64,000 nt of DNA from Erpetoichthys calabaricus. Lineage: Eukaryota > Chordata > Cladistia > Polypteriformes > Polypteridae. A program made the position numbers and the translations under genes. Below the pieces are notes generated by a model. It made no database searches and was not told the origin of the DNA. It saw nothing but the letters and a program-made list of their open reading frames with translations. Where the stretch lies: positions 33,551,632-33,615,631 of the forward strand of contig NC_041395.2 in the NCBI RefSeq assembly GCF_900747795.2. The letters are read 5' to 3'. Positions 21,960-33,191 of this stretch are shown here, piece after piece (positions within the stretch are counted from its first letter, which is position 1; the number at the start of each line of letters is the position of its first letter).

Positions 21960-22460
21960 ATTTCACCAAAAGAGCATTTTTTGGGCAGCTATGTTATTTG
22001 CTAAACAAAGATGGACTGAATAGTCTCCTATTGTTTGAAACATTTCTTTCATTCTACAGACACTGTAAAGCATGGTGATGGAAATGTTATGGTTTTTGAG
22101 CTGCATTGCTGGATCAGGTTCTGAGTGGTTGACCATCATTGAATCCATTATGAATTCGAAATTGTACCAGAGGGTGCCTGAAAATTGTGTGAGACCATCT
22201 ATCAGATGTTTGAAGCTCAAATGAAAGTGGACCTTGCAACATAACAAGGCCTTAAACACTAGTAAATGCACCAAGGAATGGCTGAAAGAAAGAAATAAAG
22301 GGTTCTACAATGTCCAAGTCAAAGCCTGGATCTGAATCCCATCAAGATTCGGGGGTTGATTTGAAAAGGGCTTTGCATGCAAGACACCCCTCAAATATTT
22401 CACAGTGGAAAGAATGCTGCATGGTGGAGTGGGAAGAATTCTCTAATTTGATGTGTTGCT
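21960..22460 (+). mobile_element. Tc1/mariner transposase relic (plus)
   Basis: Degenerate plus-strand pieces in the expected order: KHGDGNVMVF (about 22.07 kb), a piece with TKEWLKERNKGFYNVQ (about 22.27 kb), and a relic of the SPDLNP motif (about 22.33 kb). Frame changes and stops separate them. Old fragment without clear ends. Confidence 0.65.
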
Positions 22461-22477
22461 AGACAGTTATAGGAAAT

Positions 22478-22640
22478 GCCAATATCCAGCACTGCTCACC
22501 ACCTCTGACGGCATTGTTGTTAAGAAGGTCAAAAACACCAAGCTCTCTGAATCCACATCGTGGCCCTTCAACTTTGCCTCCATAGCCAAAAGAGCCCGTC
22601 AGCGCCTGTATTTTTTGTAGGGATACTATAAAAGTATGCT
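22478..22640 (+). mobile_element. LINE reverse transcriptase fragment (plus)
   Basis: Reads through TSDGIVVKKVKNTKLSES and ASIAKRARQRLYFL, matching the segment after the RT palm in fish CR1/L2/Rex1 LINEs. About 160 bp; no ends recognised. Confidence 0.55.
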
Positions 22641-23059
22641 GTCTGTATGCTGTCTGTGCTTTGGTCACAGACGTGGATCCGGGCAGTCCCTATTCAAAAA
22701 TACGACCAGGGGAAAGTAAAGTACTCCACGTCGAGCTCACCACTCTCCAATGCGAGGCTTACCTCCCGTTTTTCAGGGCGATCTTCCTCCAAGTAGCCTC
22801 TTCAGCTCATTTGGTGACCCGGACTTCCACTGGTGATGCAGGATTGAGAGATCACTGCTCTTGGGACCTGCCTATTTTTCCTCCTCCCCATCGGTAGGAA
22901 AGGTGCTTCTGTGGACCTCTGGTGGCTTATCGACGAATGCTGGTAGCAAAGGGTGTGTGTGTTCCGCAGCATGTGCGTGTCTTCATCTGTTGTGCCAGGC
23001 CGTTCACAAAATTATTTTTTTGAGGGTCCCTGCCTTTTAACAGGCAGAAAGTCCCATCT
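22641..23059. other. Unclassified, possibly internal part of the adjacent LTR element
   Basis: GC-balanced sequence without a readable frame, next to the LTR-like block starting about 23.06 kb. It could be retroelement interior; I cannot show it. Confidence 0.3.
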
Positions 23060-23620
23060 GGATCTTTGTGAATTTGAACCCCAGACAAACAAAGACAGAC
23101 AGTCCTAAAGCACAAACGTTTATTTCTTTTCCTTTTTACAGTACACACAGTGTACCAATCACCACTATATACTGTACTTTTCTTCTTCTTTTCTTCTTCT
23201 CTCTCTCTTTGTTCTGCCGCCCCCACTCCACTCTTGCAAGCTCTTTTCCCTGCCTCCAACTCCAGCTCTCCAAATGGAGTGGGCGGCCTCCTTTATACTG
23301 CACCGGAAGTGCTCCAGGTGTTTCCCATTGACATCCGGCAGCACTTCCAGGTGTAGTGGAAGTGCTGCATATGAACTTAGCTCCTCTTTTGGCAGCACTT
23401 CCTGGTGAGGCGGAAGTGCTTCATGCCGAGACTCTAGGAACTGTCCAGGAGCCCCTGGTGGTGGCCACAGACCTCTGCTGGGTTGAGCTTCTAAGCTCTA
23501 GTTCTGTGGCCCCGATGTAAACCAAGGGGGCTGCCCTCTTGTGTCCCCGGGGAGGTACTGCTGGTAATATGTCCCTTCCCCCGATCTTCTCTTCAAAAAA
23601 GGGTGTGTCCCATGATGTCA
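23060..23620 (-). mobile_element. LTR-like element (minus), runs into assembly gap
   Basis: Same family as the LTR at 16.65-17.10 kb, in the same minus orientation: shared acgtttattt start, tctccaaatggagtg block, tttata box near 23.29 kb, and repeated ggaagtgct blocks. It is cut off by the gap at 23621. Confidence 0.6.
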
Positions 23621-23720
23621 NNNNNNNNNNNNNNNNNNNNNNNNNNNNNNNNNNNNNNNNNNNNNNNNNNNNNNNNNNNNNNNNNNNNNNNNNNNNNNNN
23701 NNNNNNNNNNNNNNNNNNNN
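23621..23720. other. Assembly gap (100 N)
   Basis: Exactly 100 N, the usual placeholder for a gap of unknown size. Confidence 0.99.
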
Positions 23721-24287
23721 TTTGTATGTAAGATGGTGGGAGGAGGGGGTTAGGATAGGAGGTATGGGGGGGATGATTATATGGTGAGAATATTGGGTAG
23801 GGTAGGGAGAAGGAAGGGGGATGAATGTGTATGATAGGAATTATATTAGAGTGGAAGGAATGGGGATTTTGGGAGGGAGGTATAGGGAGTGAGGGGGAGG
23901 GATGATGGTTGGGGGAGGGTGGTGGTGGTGTGGGTAAGTGATTGGTAGGGGGTTTGGGGGAGTAGATTTAATAAGTATAAGGTTATAATGATTTTAATTG
24001 GTGAGGGGGGGGGGTGGGGTGGTGGAAATGTAAAATGGGTAAAAGGTGATGATTGGGGGTAGGGGGGGATGTGGGGGATGTAAGTGTTTGTGAGGGTGTG
24101 GATGAGGGTGGTGTTTTTGTAGGGTAGGAATTGTAGGTGGAGAGGGTTGTTTTGTATGTGAGGGTGTAGAAGGTGTTGGAGGAAGGATTATGAGGATTTT
24201 GTTGTGGATGTGGGGATGATTTTGGGGGGAGTGAAAGAGAGATAGAGGGGGGGGGTGGGGATGTTTGATAAGAGAAAGAAGAAGGGA
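23721..24287. other. 567-base stretch with no cytosine, beside the gap
   Basis: I checked every base from 23721 to 24287: only A, G and T occur. G runs of 3-9 are everywhere, with several potential G-quadruplex patterns such as gggtagggtaggg. Normal composition resumes at 24288, where recognisable LINE sequence starts. Given the position right after a gap, a bad consensus or chimeric filler is the likely cause; a true strand-asymmetric low-complexity locus is the alternative. Open frames here are composition artefacts. Confidence 0.97.
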
Positions 24288-24669
24288 CAAACTGGTGAGG
24301 AAGGCAGGCTCTATTGTTGGCATGGAGCTGGACAGTTTGACATCTGTGGCAGAGCGACGGGCGCTCAGCAGGCTCCTATCAATTATGGAAAATCCACTGC
24401 ATCCACTAAACGGTTGTCATCTCCAGACAGAGGAGCAGCTTCAGTGACAGACTGCTGTCACTGTCCTGCTCCACTGACAGACTGAGAAAATCGTTCCTCC
24501 CCCAAACTATGCGATTCTTCAATTCCACTCGGGGGGGTAAACGTTAACATTATATAAAAGTTATTGTCTGTTTTTACCTGCATTATTATCAATCTTTAAA
24601 TTAATATTGTTTTTTGTATCAGTAAGCTGCTGCTGGAGGTATGTGAATTTCCCCTTGGGATTAATAAAG

Positions 24670-24740
<71 letters not shown>
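24288..24740 (+). mobile_element. CR1/L2/Rex1-type LINE 3' end with (ATCT)n tail
   Basis: Plus strand. End of ORF2 and 3' UTR of a fish LINE: gacaaactggtgaggaaggc through gttcctcccccaaactatgc, then a UTR ending ttgggattaataaagtatct and a long (CTAT) tail at about 24.67-24.74 kb. 5'-truncated, as is usual for LINE insertions, though the junction coincides with the cytosine-free block. Confidence 0.85.
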
Positions 24741-25096
24741 AGTATTTTTTAGATGTCACGGTTTTTTGCTTTTCTCTCCTTTACATGGTTTTAAGTTTGG
24801 TTCTGACATGTCATTCATTAGAACCTCAGGAGACCCTGTGACTGTGAGGTTGGTGCAGGGTGATGAAAGCCTAGCCAAACTGCAGTACAGCTATTAACAA
24901 TAATAAACCAAACCACCTCCTCAATTAAAGGGAAGTAAATGAAAGATACTAGTTTACTTAGACAGAAAAGATTTTGCTGAGTATTTTGAATCAGTGATAG
25001 CAAGAAGTTAATCATGATAAAATAATAAAAAAGAGAAAGAAGTCCTTTTTCAAAATGTGAAAAAAATGTATTATTAACAGTAAAGTTTTTTGGGGA
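24741..25096. other. V-C 3' flank, no gene
   Basis: Non-coding; the last part (about 25.0-25.09 kb) leads into the V-C recombination signal. No recognisable repeat besides the LINE tail at its left edge. Confidence 0.45.
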
Positions 25097-25135
25097 GGAT
25101 TTTGTATGAGTGATAGCAAGAGGTTCCTCTTTGGC
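25097..25135 (-). promoter_or_regulatory. RSS of V-C with degenerate heptamer
   Basis: Minus strand: nonamer ACAAAATCC (25097-25105) and a 23-base spacer (25106-25128) very like those of V-B and V-E. The seven bases at the heptamer position (25129-25135) read GCCAAAG. The first three bases CAC, essential for RAG cleavage, are not there; alignment to V-E suggests a small deletion plus substitutions. Confidence 0.85.
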
Positions 25136-25611
25136 CTGTAGTGCAGTAATATTTGGCTGTGTCTTCAGTTTTGAGGTTGTTCATGTCCAAATACAGAGCC
25201 TGTTTAGAATTGTCTCTGGAGATTGTAAATCGTCCTTGAATGCTGCTTGCATAATTTATATTACTGCTGTCTGGGCTAATGTTGCCCAGCCATTCAAGCC
25301 CTTTTCCTGGCTCTTGACGAACCCAGTGCAACCAGTAAGCAGTAATAGAATTTCCTGCGCTGTTCTGCCCAGAACCTTTACAGGTCAGTCGCAGAGACTC
25401 CCCAGGCTTTTTCAGTTCATCACCTTTCTGCATTAAGACAATATCTGACTGGACACCTAAAAAAAAATAGATAAAGGTAGAGTAAACCCAAATTAAAGGA
25501 TGATTAGACAAAACAATGAGAAATGAAAGCAAAAATATGAAAGAAGAAAGGAAAGCAAAATGACTTACATGATAAAAGAAACATAAACATAGAAATTTGT
25601 AAAATGTCCAT
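25136..25611 (-). CDS. IGHV segment V-C: open frame, defective RSS
   Basis: Leader exon 25569-25611 ([20 protein letters not shown] donor), 112-bp intron, V exon 25136-25456 after a TAG acceptor. Coding features are complete: [12 protein letters not shown] at the start, [13 protein letters not shown], an 18-residue Cys-Trp gap containing [54 protein letters not shown]. No stop or frameshift. It would function as a heavy-chain V except that its heptamer is lost, so it fits the class of open-frame V genes unlikely to rearrange. Octamer and TATA-like box are in place, so germline transcription is possible. It shares a duplicated unit with V-D. Confidence 0.92.
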
Positions 25612-25671
25612 AACTGTTATTGAAGGAAAGAAAGAAAACATGACAGGTGCAGTTGGAGCGACCTCTCTAGA

Positions 25672-25706
25672 TTTATATGATAAAAAGAAAGTTACCTTAT
25701 TTGCAT
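25672..25706 (-). promoter_or_regulatory. V-C promoter: octamer and TATA-like box
   Basis: Minus strand octamer ATGCAAAT at 25699-25706, TATAAA at 25672-25677, leader ATG about 60 bp further on. Same layout as V-D and V-E. Confidence 0.85.
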
Positions 25707-27000
25707 ATTTATTGCATCAGAAGTGCTGGGATTATTTAAGAGCTAAGAATTTACAAAAGAGAAGCAAAGATATTTAGCAAGTAAATAAGCATTGTTTAAA
25801 TATTTTTTAAATGACAATATCTTTTGTGAACATATATTTTTTTGTGTATTATTATTGTATTTATAAACAATAAATTGTTACAGTACTTATATAACAGAGA
25901 AGGGGTGGACACAATGAAGGACTGAAATATTCAACATATTTTTGATGATCTGAACTTCAGTCCTTTTCATTTGCACAGTTCACATGTGTTATTTATTTGC
26001 TTTGCTTTGTACATGTTGGAGGAAAAAAGTCATGTTTTGGAGAAATGCCCACAACAGATGAACCCCACTGCCTCTCCTTTAGGCTGTATTTGTAAAAGAG
26101 TTTCTTGAGCTCAGTTCTGGAACTACTGTAACAAAGCAACAGCAGCAATCAATTTCATATTAAACACCAATTGTTTTGGTAATTTCTCATCAAACCTATG
26201 GGCTGTAATATTTTGATAGCTCTACATGTACAAATGTAGTGACAGAAAATCAGATTGCTGTGGAACAGATGCTGTAAGTGACCAAATAATCCAAGTAACA
26301 AGTGGAAAGCAGAATCAGGGAGGAAAGTAGTTTGTTACACATGTTTCCAGATCTTCAACTTATTATAGTATATTTTTAGTTCATTCAATTCTGCTTATAA
26401 ATTCAGTGCCATAGATGTTTTACCACTATTTATATTCTGAAACTGCTTTCAATGCCAAGACCATGAGGGATCAAACAGAGTACTGATAGCACTGGACACT
26501 AGCAAAGGATGGGACACCAGTTAGTTCAGTTTTGTAGAGTGCTCTTTACTGAGTACATATTCAACTCATAGTCCTTGCACAATTTCTCCATTATAAAGTG
26601 ATGACCAAATAAATAAACCACACTTTAAGAGAGCAAATTTCAATTTGATTAACAGAAAATGACAATATAACTCCAACAACATTAGTGTGAGGCATGGCCA
26701 GTTGACCAAGCCAAGAACAAAATGAAAATTTCAGTTAGTAGCATCCTTAACAATAATTAAAATATATAAGTCAAAGTAACAGTCAAAGTCAGAAAAAGAC
26801 ACATTTCCGATGACTCTTGTGTCCTTGAATTCCAAGGCTCCTCCTGTCACTGTGTCATGTCCTTTGGACAAAAGTAGCAACCAAGTGCCAGAAGAAGAAA
26901 CCAAGAAGAAAAACAGAACAGAGAAGGCCACTAGCAGTTCATAATAATTGTAATGCTTAAATTTTTGTGCATGTGACTGTGACAATGTGGGTTGGCTCAA

Positions 27001-28365
27001 TACATCCACTTCTGTTTGGGAGCCTCTAAAAAGACATACAATATAACTAGCAAGTCTGCAGTGCTAATCGGGGTCTGTTAAAATACACATGTACCGTGAC
27101 TGGGGTGAAAGCCACACTGGAGCTACTCAGGTAAATTGTAATAAGTGAGGAAAAACTAAACCTGCATGGTAACTACTTCTTTACTTCAAGTACCTTAAAG
27201 AAAATGTGTAAAATGAAATAGGTCTACACTTATTAAGCACAGTCGGGTCAAGCTCCGATTTTTTCAGTAATGGTCAGCTGACAAACACCTTTAGTGCATT
27301 AAGAGCGATTAAAGTCAGTAACGATCAGTTGATCATGTTATAAATGTGTGTTCTTCAGTAGTTTTGTTGGGAGTGTGTCCAATGTACAGTGAGAAGGTTT
27401 TATTTTAGAAAAAAAAAACAGTTATAATTTCCTGTTCTGTTATACAGTTGAAATTACTGAGGCTGTGTGCACAAGAAAGGTGGAATAATATGTTGCATAT
27501 AAGTTGATAAATATTTATATGTGTTTATTTGTAGAATTAGCATTTTACTTATTATAACGTTTAAAGAAAAAATAATGGACAAACCGTTTTTTTTTCTCTA
27601 CCTCCAAAACCAGAGGAATGCTGTTTTTTATGACTGAATTGCTGGCCACATGTGAAAGAGGGGAATATTTTTATCGATTATTATTTTAGACTTGCTTTTC
27701 CTTTCATGGCTGGTTGTTTCAAGGATACAGTGTTATAGAAAAAACTGTCCTTCATCTTCAAAGAAGGCAGTCACGGAGCCCAGATGAAAATGCAGAACAC
27801 TTATTTATTTGCATAGAATTATGCAAATGTCTCAGTTCATTTAGTGTGAGCAATCAAATTAACAATTTAACTTCTTTTATGCTTTTCTAATTACCATCAC
27901 CTCATCTAAGACATCTGACTGTTAACATGCAGAACTTTATCACCTTATCCAATCAACTAATGCCACTAGTAATTTCTGACTTATGTCGATTCTCCTATTA
28001 TTTGTTTGTACAGCATCTTTTATCAATAATATTCTCAATATTTTTTTATAATCTGATTTTTACTGAATGCAAATTAATATAAAAAAATCACTCTAGGTGC
28101 TACAAGAAGTCAAATGAGCTACATGGTAAGAACATGGAGTGTAGTAAGAACTCAAACTAGTAGAATAGAAAACATACACTGGGTACTGTAGTTAAAGTTT
28201 TTGTAAAGAGGAAGAAGAAGGTCAAAGGTTTTGCAGTAAAGAACTGGCTTTGCTATCAAATGTACACCTTAAAGGATACTGTAATAAATTATTGGGCTCT
28301 GCCGTCAGACTTGTACAGCAAACAGTGTTGCAATATCAACTTCATGAATGCTTCATCAGATTGCT
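27001..28365. other. No gene recognised
   Basis: A/T-rich intergenic sequence. No frame above background, no RNA gene, no named repeat seen. Confidence 0.45.
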
Positions 28366-28400
28366 TAACACTATAATCCCTAAAGCCTACGAAAATATTT
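28366..28400. mobile_element. Possible half copy of the piggyBac-type MITE
   Basis: ttaacactataatccctaaa followed by gcctacgaaaata resembles the left end of the MITE at 14712 over about 33 bases, TTAA included. No right inverted repeat was found within the next few hundred bases. Confidence 0.4.
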
Positions 28401-29735
28401 GCAATGCCAGGCCACCTTAATTCTGCTCGCAGTTCCACATCAATGCATTAATTGCGCACTGATAAGCGCCTTTATTGCACATAAAAGCACACTTGTTTCA
28501 TTATACCACTTAATTTGAAAACTAACAGTGTCAGATCAGTGAACGTGACTGAGAGAATAAAACTGGATAATAAAAAAAATACTAATATTTACATATACCA
28601 TCATTTTACACAGGCTATTAAGACTCAAGTCAAATGTATGTTTTTATTATATAATAGTAATATTGATAGCAGCTCACAATTCAAAGCACTAAATGCAGGA
28701 AGGACCCGGGATCAAGCCAGCAGTGTCTTGATAACAAAGCAGCAGTTCTTACCCCTGCACCGGTCAAGCAAGTATTTGATGTTGAATAGGACTCCAAAAG
28801 CACTTCTAGAAAAGTCCACCAGAGGGGGATATCACTGTCATCCCCAGCTAGTAAAAAGGGCAAACAAAGAATTATATAAAAGATTTATTTTCAACAAAAA
28901 TGGCCTGTAATACTTGAAGCTCCAATGAACTCAAAAAGACAAAAAGGAGCTCCCTGAAACAATGAAGCAATCCAAGCACACAAAAAAGTCGCAATACAAA
29001 ATCCCTTAGGCGAAGTCAAAAAACAGAGCAGAATGTCAAAAAAATCTGATAATTCACAAAAAGTACAAAGCACAGCAAAAGCATAGAAATTCACCAAAAT
29101 AAAAAAACTCCCTACTGCATTTTAAATGAACTGCCAAGAACTATGGGAAACTCTCTGGATATATTATAGTGGAGTGCAGGTCCTGGCAGTGGTGACAACC
29201 CACAAAAAAACATGGAACATAACCAAGGCATAGTACACAATGCAGATTATAAACAAAACAAACATTAACATGAATAAATGATTCAAGAATTATCATTAGG
29301 GACATAAAACAAAGATTTGAACACCAGCTGGGGTAAAACACTGACTGAAATATAACACTATTAATCCATACACAAAACTATTATAAACAGTCACTTTCAA
29401 TTTCAAACATGCAAAGACAATATTAGCTCCTTAATATATGGCCCTACATTATATTTAAACTTAAATGTATTTAACAATTCAAGTTACAGGCCTAGTTGCT
29501 ACTATGATGCATAGTAGCAAAATAACAGAAAAACCCCAGACAAATGCCCTCTTCACAGCTTTGCTTATTGTTAGACATGCTGTGCATCTTGTACAGCTAA
29601 CTATGGGTATGGACTTTGAAAAACTGTGCGGTGTGTTGTTTTATATTTTATATTCTATAATTTATAGATAAAAGCTTGGCGTATAACTCAGTAGTGATAA
29701 AGTATTGTTACTCATTAAATTTATTTTGAAACATC
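28401..29735. other. No gene; A/C-rich unclassified repeat
   Basis: About 28.87-29.3 kb is rich in caaaaa-type runs after a ttatataaaagatttatttt block, and 45.54-45.9 kb is of similar texture. It may be a repeat family, but I cannot name it. Confidence 0.35.
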
Positions 29736-29739
29736 ATTT

Positions 29740-30410
29740 TTGAAATATCTGCACAACACACATTTGGGTTCCATATCAATAACAGGTTGGACTAGTCTCA
29801 GAACACAGAGGAGCTATATAAGAAAGGGCAGAGTAGGCTTTTATTCCTTAGGAAACTGTGTTCCTTTAATGTGGGAAGTGACATCCTTCACATCTTCTAT
29901 AATTCTGAGGGCAGGTATGATTTTCTACTCTGTGGTCTGCTGGGCTGGTAACATCACTTCAAGAGGCCCACTGAATCAACAACTAATTAAAAGGACAAGC
30001 TCAGTTATAGGACACAATCTGGGTCTCCTGGATGTAGAAAAAGAGGACAGAATTAAAACAAAACTGAGTACCATTATGAACAATGCTGCACATCCTCTCT
30101 CTGATACACTAACCCTGAGGACTTTCAGCAAACAATTATTTAGCAGAGGTGTGTCAAGAAATGATATGGGGGCTCCTTTATACTAACAGCAATATGTCTG
30201 CAAAATGCCTCACTGTGAATGTGACAGTCAAGTAAGAACTTCTTTTGAATTTTCTTGCTTTATAATCATTCTGGTGTGTATTTAGATGAAAATGTGTGCA
30301 TATGTATTTATTTGCGTACCCATGTATGTATTTATTTATATTAAAGTGCTTCTGTAAATAGCCAAATTTCCCCCAGGGGACAAATACTTCTATCTAGCTA
30401 TCTATATATT
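29740..30410 (+). mobile_element. LINE ORF2 C-terminal fragment and 3' end (plus)
   Basis: The frame 29740-30186 reads GMIFYSVVCWAGNITSR, IKRTSSVIGHNLGLLDVE, RIKTKLSTIMNNAAHPLSD, FSKQLFSRG. This is the conserved tail domain after the reverse transcriptase of fish CR1/L2/Rex1 LINEs (normally SAIFFAVVCWGSSI..., RKAGSVIG..., MDNPSHPLHDT). A decayed UTR with aaatttcccccaggggac and a tctatctagctatctat tail ends near 30410. 5'-truncated. It is homologous to 46.2-46.65 kb. Confidence 0.8.
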
Positions 30411-30707
30411 GTAACAAAATAGACAAAAACAAGAGAAAGGTGTTGGTATCCTGCCCGTACACTTTGAAAAAGAATAGAGTCAGAATCAAAACATACATTA
30501 ATGAAACAGAGTAGTACAAAGGACTGAGTCCAGGATGGGAATGCTGAGTCTGGAAAGTTGGTGGTTTTGATAGCTGGGAGGAAGGAAGAGGAGGGTCTTT
30601 GGAGCTGTAACAGGAAGTGACGTCAGGATCTGGGATGTCACCGAAAGTACTGTCTGTGGAGGAACTGGAGGATGGATTAGGCAGGTTTTATGGTTCTCTA
30701 GGGAGTT
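30411..30707. other. No gene recognised
   Basis: Possibly LTR-derived (aggaagtgacgtcaggatctgg, similar in style to the solo LTRs), but no ends were found. Confidence 0.3.
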
Positions 30708-30799
<92 letters not shown>

Positions 30800-31075
30800 C
30801 TTTATTAATCCCAAGGGGAAATTCACATACTCCAGCAGCACCTTACTGATACAAAAAACAATATTAAATTAAAGATTGATAATAATGCAGGTAAAAACAG
30901 ACAATAATGGAACGATCTTCTCAGTCTGTCAGTGGAGCAGGTCAGTGACAGAAGTCTGACAGGAGCCTGCTCAGTGCCCGTCGCTCTGCCACAGATGTCA
31001 AACTGTTCAGCTCCGTGCCTACAATAGAGCCTGCCTTCCTCACCAGTTTGTCCAGGCGTGAATAAGTTATCAAGT
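30708..31075 (-). mobile_element. LINE 3' end (minus) with (GATA)n tail
   Basis: Reverse-orientation counterpart of the LINE at 24.29 kb: a long ATAG/GATA microsatellite tail (about 30.71-30.80 kb), then actttattaatcccaagggg, then the 3' UTR and the end of ORF2 up to cagtttgtccaggcgtg at about 31.07 kb, where it is truncated. Confidence 0.88.
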
Positions 31076-31384
31076 AGTGTGGTGGACAGTAGAACTTCAA
31101 GGACCTTCAAAGCTCAACTTGTTTTGAAAGAAGTAAGTGGTTAACACTGGCGAACTTGGTTGTGCAGACTGGCCTGTTCTCATTTAGATTGCGAAAAATG
31201 TGTAAATACTGCCAGCCATGGATAAATTTAAGTCATCCATTCACAGTATTTCTGAAAAAAAATATCATTACACTTACTGTACATCTGCTGAGCTCATGTC
31301 AATCATCAGATTTTTTTAAATTTAAAATCAAATAAGTTTTTGTATAATATTTAGTAGTGAATTATATTTTATATTATTAATAAT

Positions 31385-31510
31385 AATAATCTTCAATGGG
31401 CTGGCACCTTTTCCTGCTTTGCATCCAATGCTTGCTAGGATAGACTCCAGCTTTGCTTCAAACCTGCTCATGATAAGCAGGTTTAGAAGATGGATGAATG
31501 GATGGATAGT
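31385..31510 (+). repeat. SINE 3' tail fragment (plus)
   Basis: Reads gggctggcacc, ctaggatagactccagc and ends gatggatgaatggatggat, matching the 3' part and TGGA tail of the tRNA-derived SINE family at 37.76 kb, diverged. Confidence 0.55.
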
Positions 31511-31539
31511 GGATTTTATGGGTGAATGAATGTCAATCA

Positions 31540-32110
31540 GAGCCCCACTGTTGATTAACAAAACAAAAATGCATGATTGATCTTTGCCAAAACAAAATGA
31601 GAGAAACCAAAATACTTCTGGAAAAATGTTAATGAAAGTAAAGTAGAGCTCTTTGGCAACACATACCACCAATTAGCTTATAGGTTATGAAATGATGCTT
31701 ATGAAGGGAAGTATATTTATTAAAAAGGATATGTGTTCTGTAATGTGATGGAGCTTCTTTTTTGCATCTGGGTCTGAAGACCTTGAATGTATTAAGGAAA
31801 TCATGAAAACAGGATGACCAGGGCCTTTAAGAGGGGAATAAACTACCTGACATCAGAAAATCAGAGGTCCTCTAACAGAACACTGACCTAAAACATAAAC
31901 CCAAAACCAGAAAAGAAGGATGAAAAAACTGTGTTAAACTGGCCAGCAATGAGTCTTGATCTCAGTATGATTGAAAGCCTTTAGAAAAAGCTGAACTCTA
32001 TTCTTGAGAAAAGGAATCCGAAAAACATTCAAGAGCAGAACAAATTCCAACTGAAGAGTGGGTGAAATTAGCTCCTTTCTTTCAACCAGAACTTGGCCTC
32101 TCTGATTAAT
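31540..32110 (+). mobile_element. Tc1-type transposase relic (plus)
   Basis: A degenerate frame gives NESKVELFGN-like sequence (about 31.63 kb) and NWPAMSLDLSMIESL (about 31.94 kb), the remains of KVELFG and WPAQSPDLNPIENLW of Tc1 transposases. Several frame changes; no inverted repeats recognised. Confidence 0.55.
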
Positions 32111-32214
32111 TTACAGTATTGATCACAAAGCTGCTCTTTCTAACAGAGTTCTGCAATTTGAACTATTATTATTGCTCGCTGAAGCTGCTCTTCTATCTAG
32201 AGATGACTCTGTTT

Positions 32215-32460
32215 AGTGGATGCAGTGGATTTTCCATAATCGATAGGAGCCTGCTGAGCGCCCGTCACTCTGCCACAGATGTCAAACTGTCTAGCTCCCT
32301 GCCAGCAATAGAGCCTGCCTTCCTCACCAGTTTGTCCAGGCGTGAGGTGTCTTTCTTTTTAATGCTGCCTCCCCAGCACACCACCATGAAGAAGAGGGTG
32401 CTCGCCACAACCGTCTGATAGAACATCTGCAGCATCTTATTGCAGATGTTGAAGGACGTT
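32215..32460 (-). mobile_element. LINE ORF2 3' fragment (minus)
   Basis: Minus-strand piece overlapping the same LINE region as 30.9-31.07 kb (caccagtttgtccaggcg, ccgtcactctgccacag) and continuing further 5' (ctgcctccccagcacacc). Truncated at both ends. Confidence 0.75.
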
Positions 32461-32504
32461 AGTACACTTTTCCAACTCCTTATCTGGTCCAGTATGTTTG
32501 ATTA

Positions 32505-32690
32505 AGCCCCTTGACTGCCTCCTAAGCGCATGTGTGTGACACTATTTTTGTTTACTTATTGATTGATTGATTGATTGGCTGTAATTATCCTGTGAGTCTG
32601 TGTCCTTGTTTTTTATGTTTCTGCTTTGTATGCATCTCAATTTCCCCATGGGATTAATAAAATGTATCTAATCTAATCTATACAATGTAT
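32505..32690. repeat. Small repeat fragments: unknown family end and LINE tail
   Basis: About 32.50-32.56 kb is, in reverse, close to 41.02-41.06 kb (tgcgattaggaggcagtcaa), marking the end of an unclassified repeat family. A (GATT)n run follows, then atttccccatgggattaata with an ATCTA tail, a plus-strand LINE 3' terminus ending near 32.69 kb. Confidence 0.5.
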
Positions 32691-33190
32691 TATTATTATT
32701 ATTAATCTGTTGTAGCAGAGAAAAACTTAGAATGTCATACACTGCTACTGAGATACATTGAAAACATCTGTTAGGGAACAGTTTTGAGTAGTACAGAGGA
32801 AATTGCTGAAAGGGTCTCAGGAATTCCAGGTGCCTGAGTTGTTCTCCTAGTATTTTTTCAGGACAGGATCATAAGCACACCACACTGCATATGCCCCAGA
32901 AGGGAATCCCCCAAGGGTTGCAGAAGGTTGCCGTTCTAATAACACCTCTTAGGCCGTTGAGGAAAATGGCATTTCATTATTTTAAAGAAGAGTATCAGAA
33001 TAAAACTGATAAACAAAGGCAATGTACAAATGAACACAGAAATAAAAATGGCTTACGTGACAAAATAATTATAGAAATGGAAATGTATAACACTGATGTG
33101 AGAAAAGGAAACACTAAAGGTAAGGTAGGATTGAACTCACAGCATTTAAATGAATAAAGCACAAATACTCGCATAATTTATATGTCAACT
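32691..33190. other. No gene recognised
   Basis: Non-coding, including a short TTA microsatellite at 32.69-32.71 kb. The lysine/asparagine-rich frame near 32.9-33.15 kb shows no domain. Confidence 0.45.
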
Positions 33191-33191
33191 T

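Larger units (their letters stand above)
25000..27000. repeat. V cassette duplication unit (V-C copy)
   Basis: Beyond the V gene itself, blocks at about 26.06-26.22, 26.34-26.46 and 26.51-26.72 kb align in the same order with 43.97-44.13, 44.81-44.96 and 45.08-45.36 kb (shared ggaactactgtaaca, gaaaatgacaatataa and others). V-C and V-D thus stem from a duplication of at least 2 kb. The V-D copy later gained a 5S-derived SINE. Confidence 0.75.

Noticed and set aside
23994-24323. Minus-strand 109-codon frame rich in His and Pro
   Set aside because: It lies in the cytosine-free block; the frame stays open because of composition, and the sequence itself may be an artefact.
24660-24740. Regular short repeats resembling an array
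   Set aside because: Simple (CTAT)n tail of a LINE, as at 30.71-30.80 kb in reverse; not a CRISPR or regulatory array.
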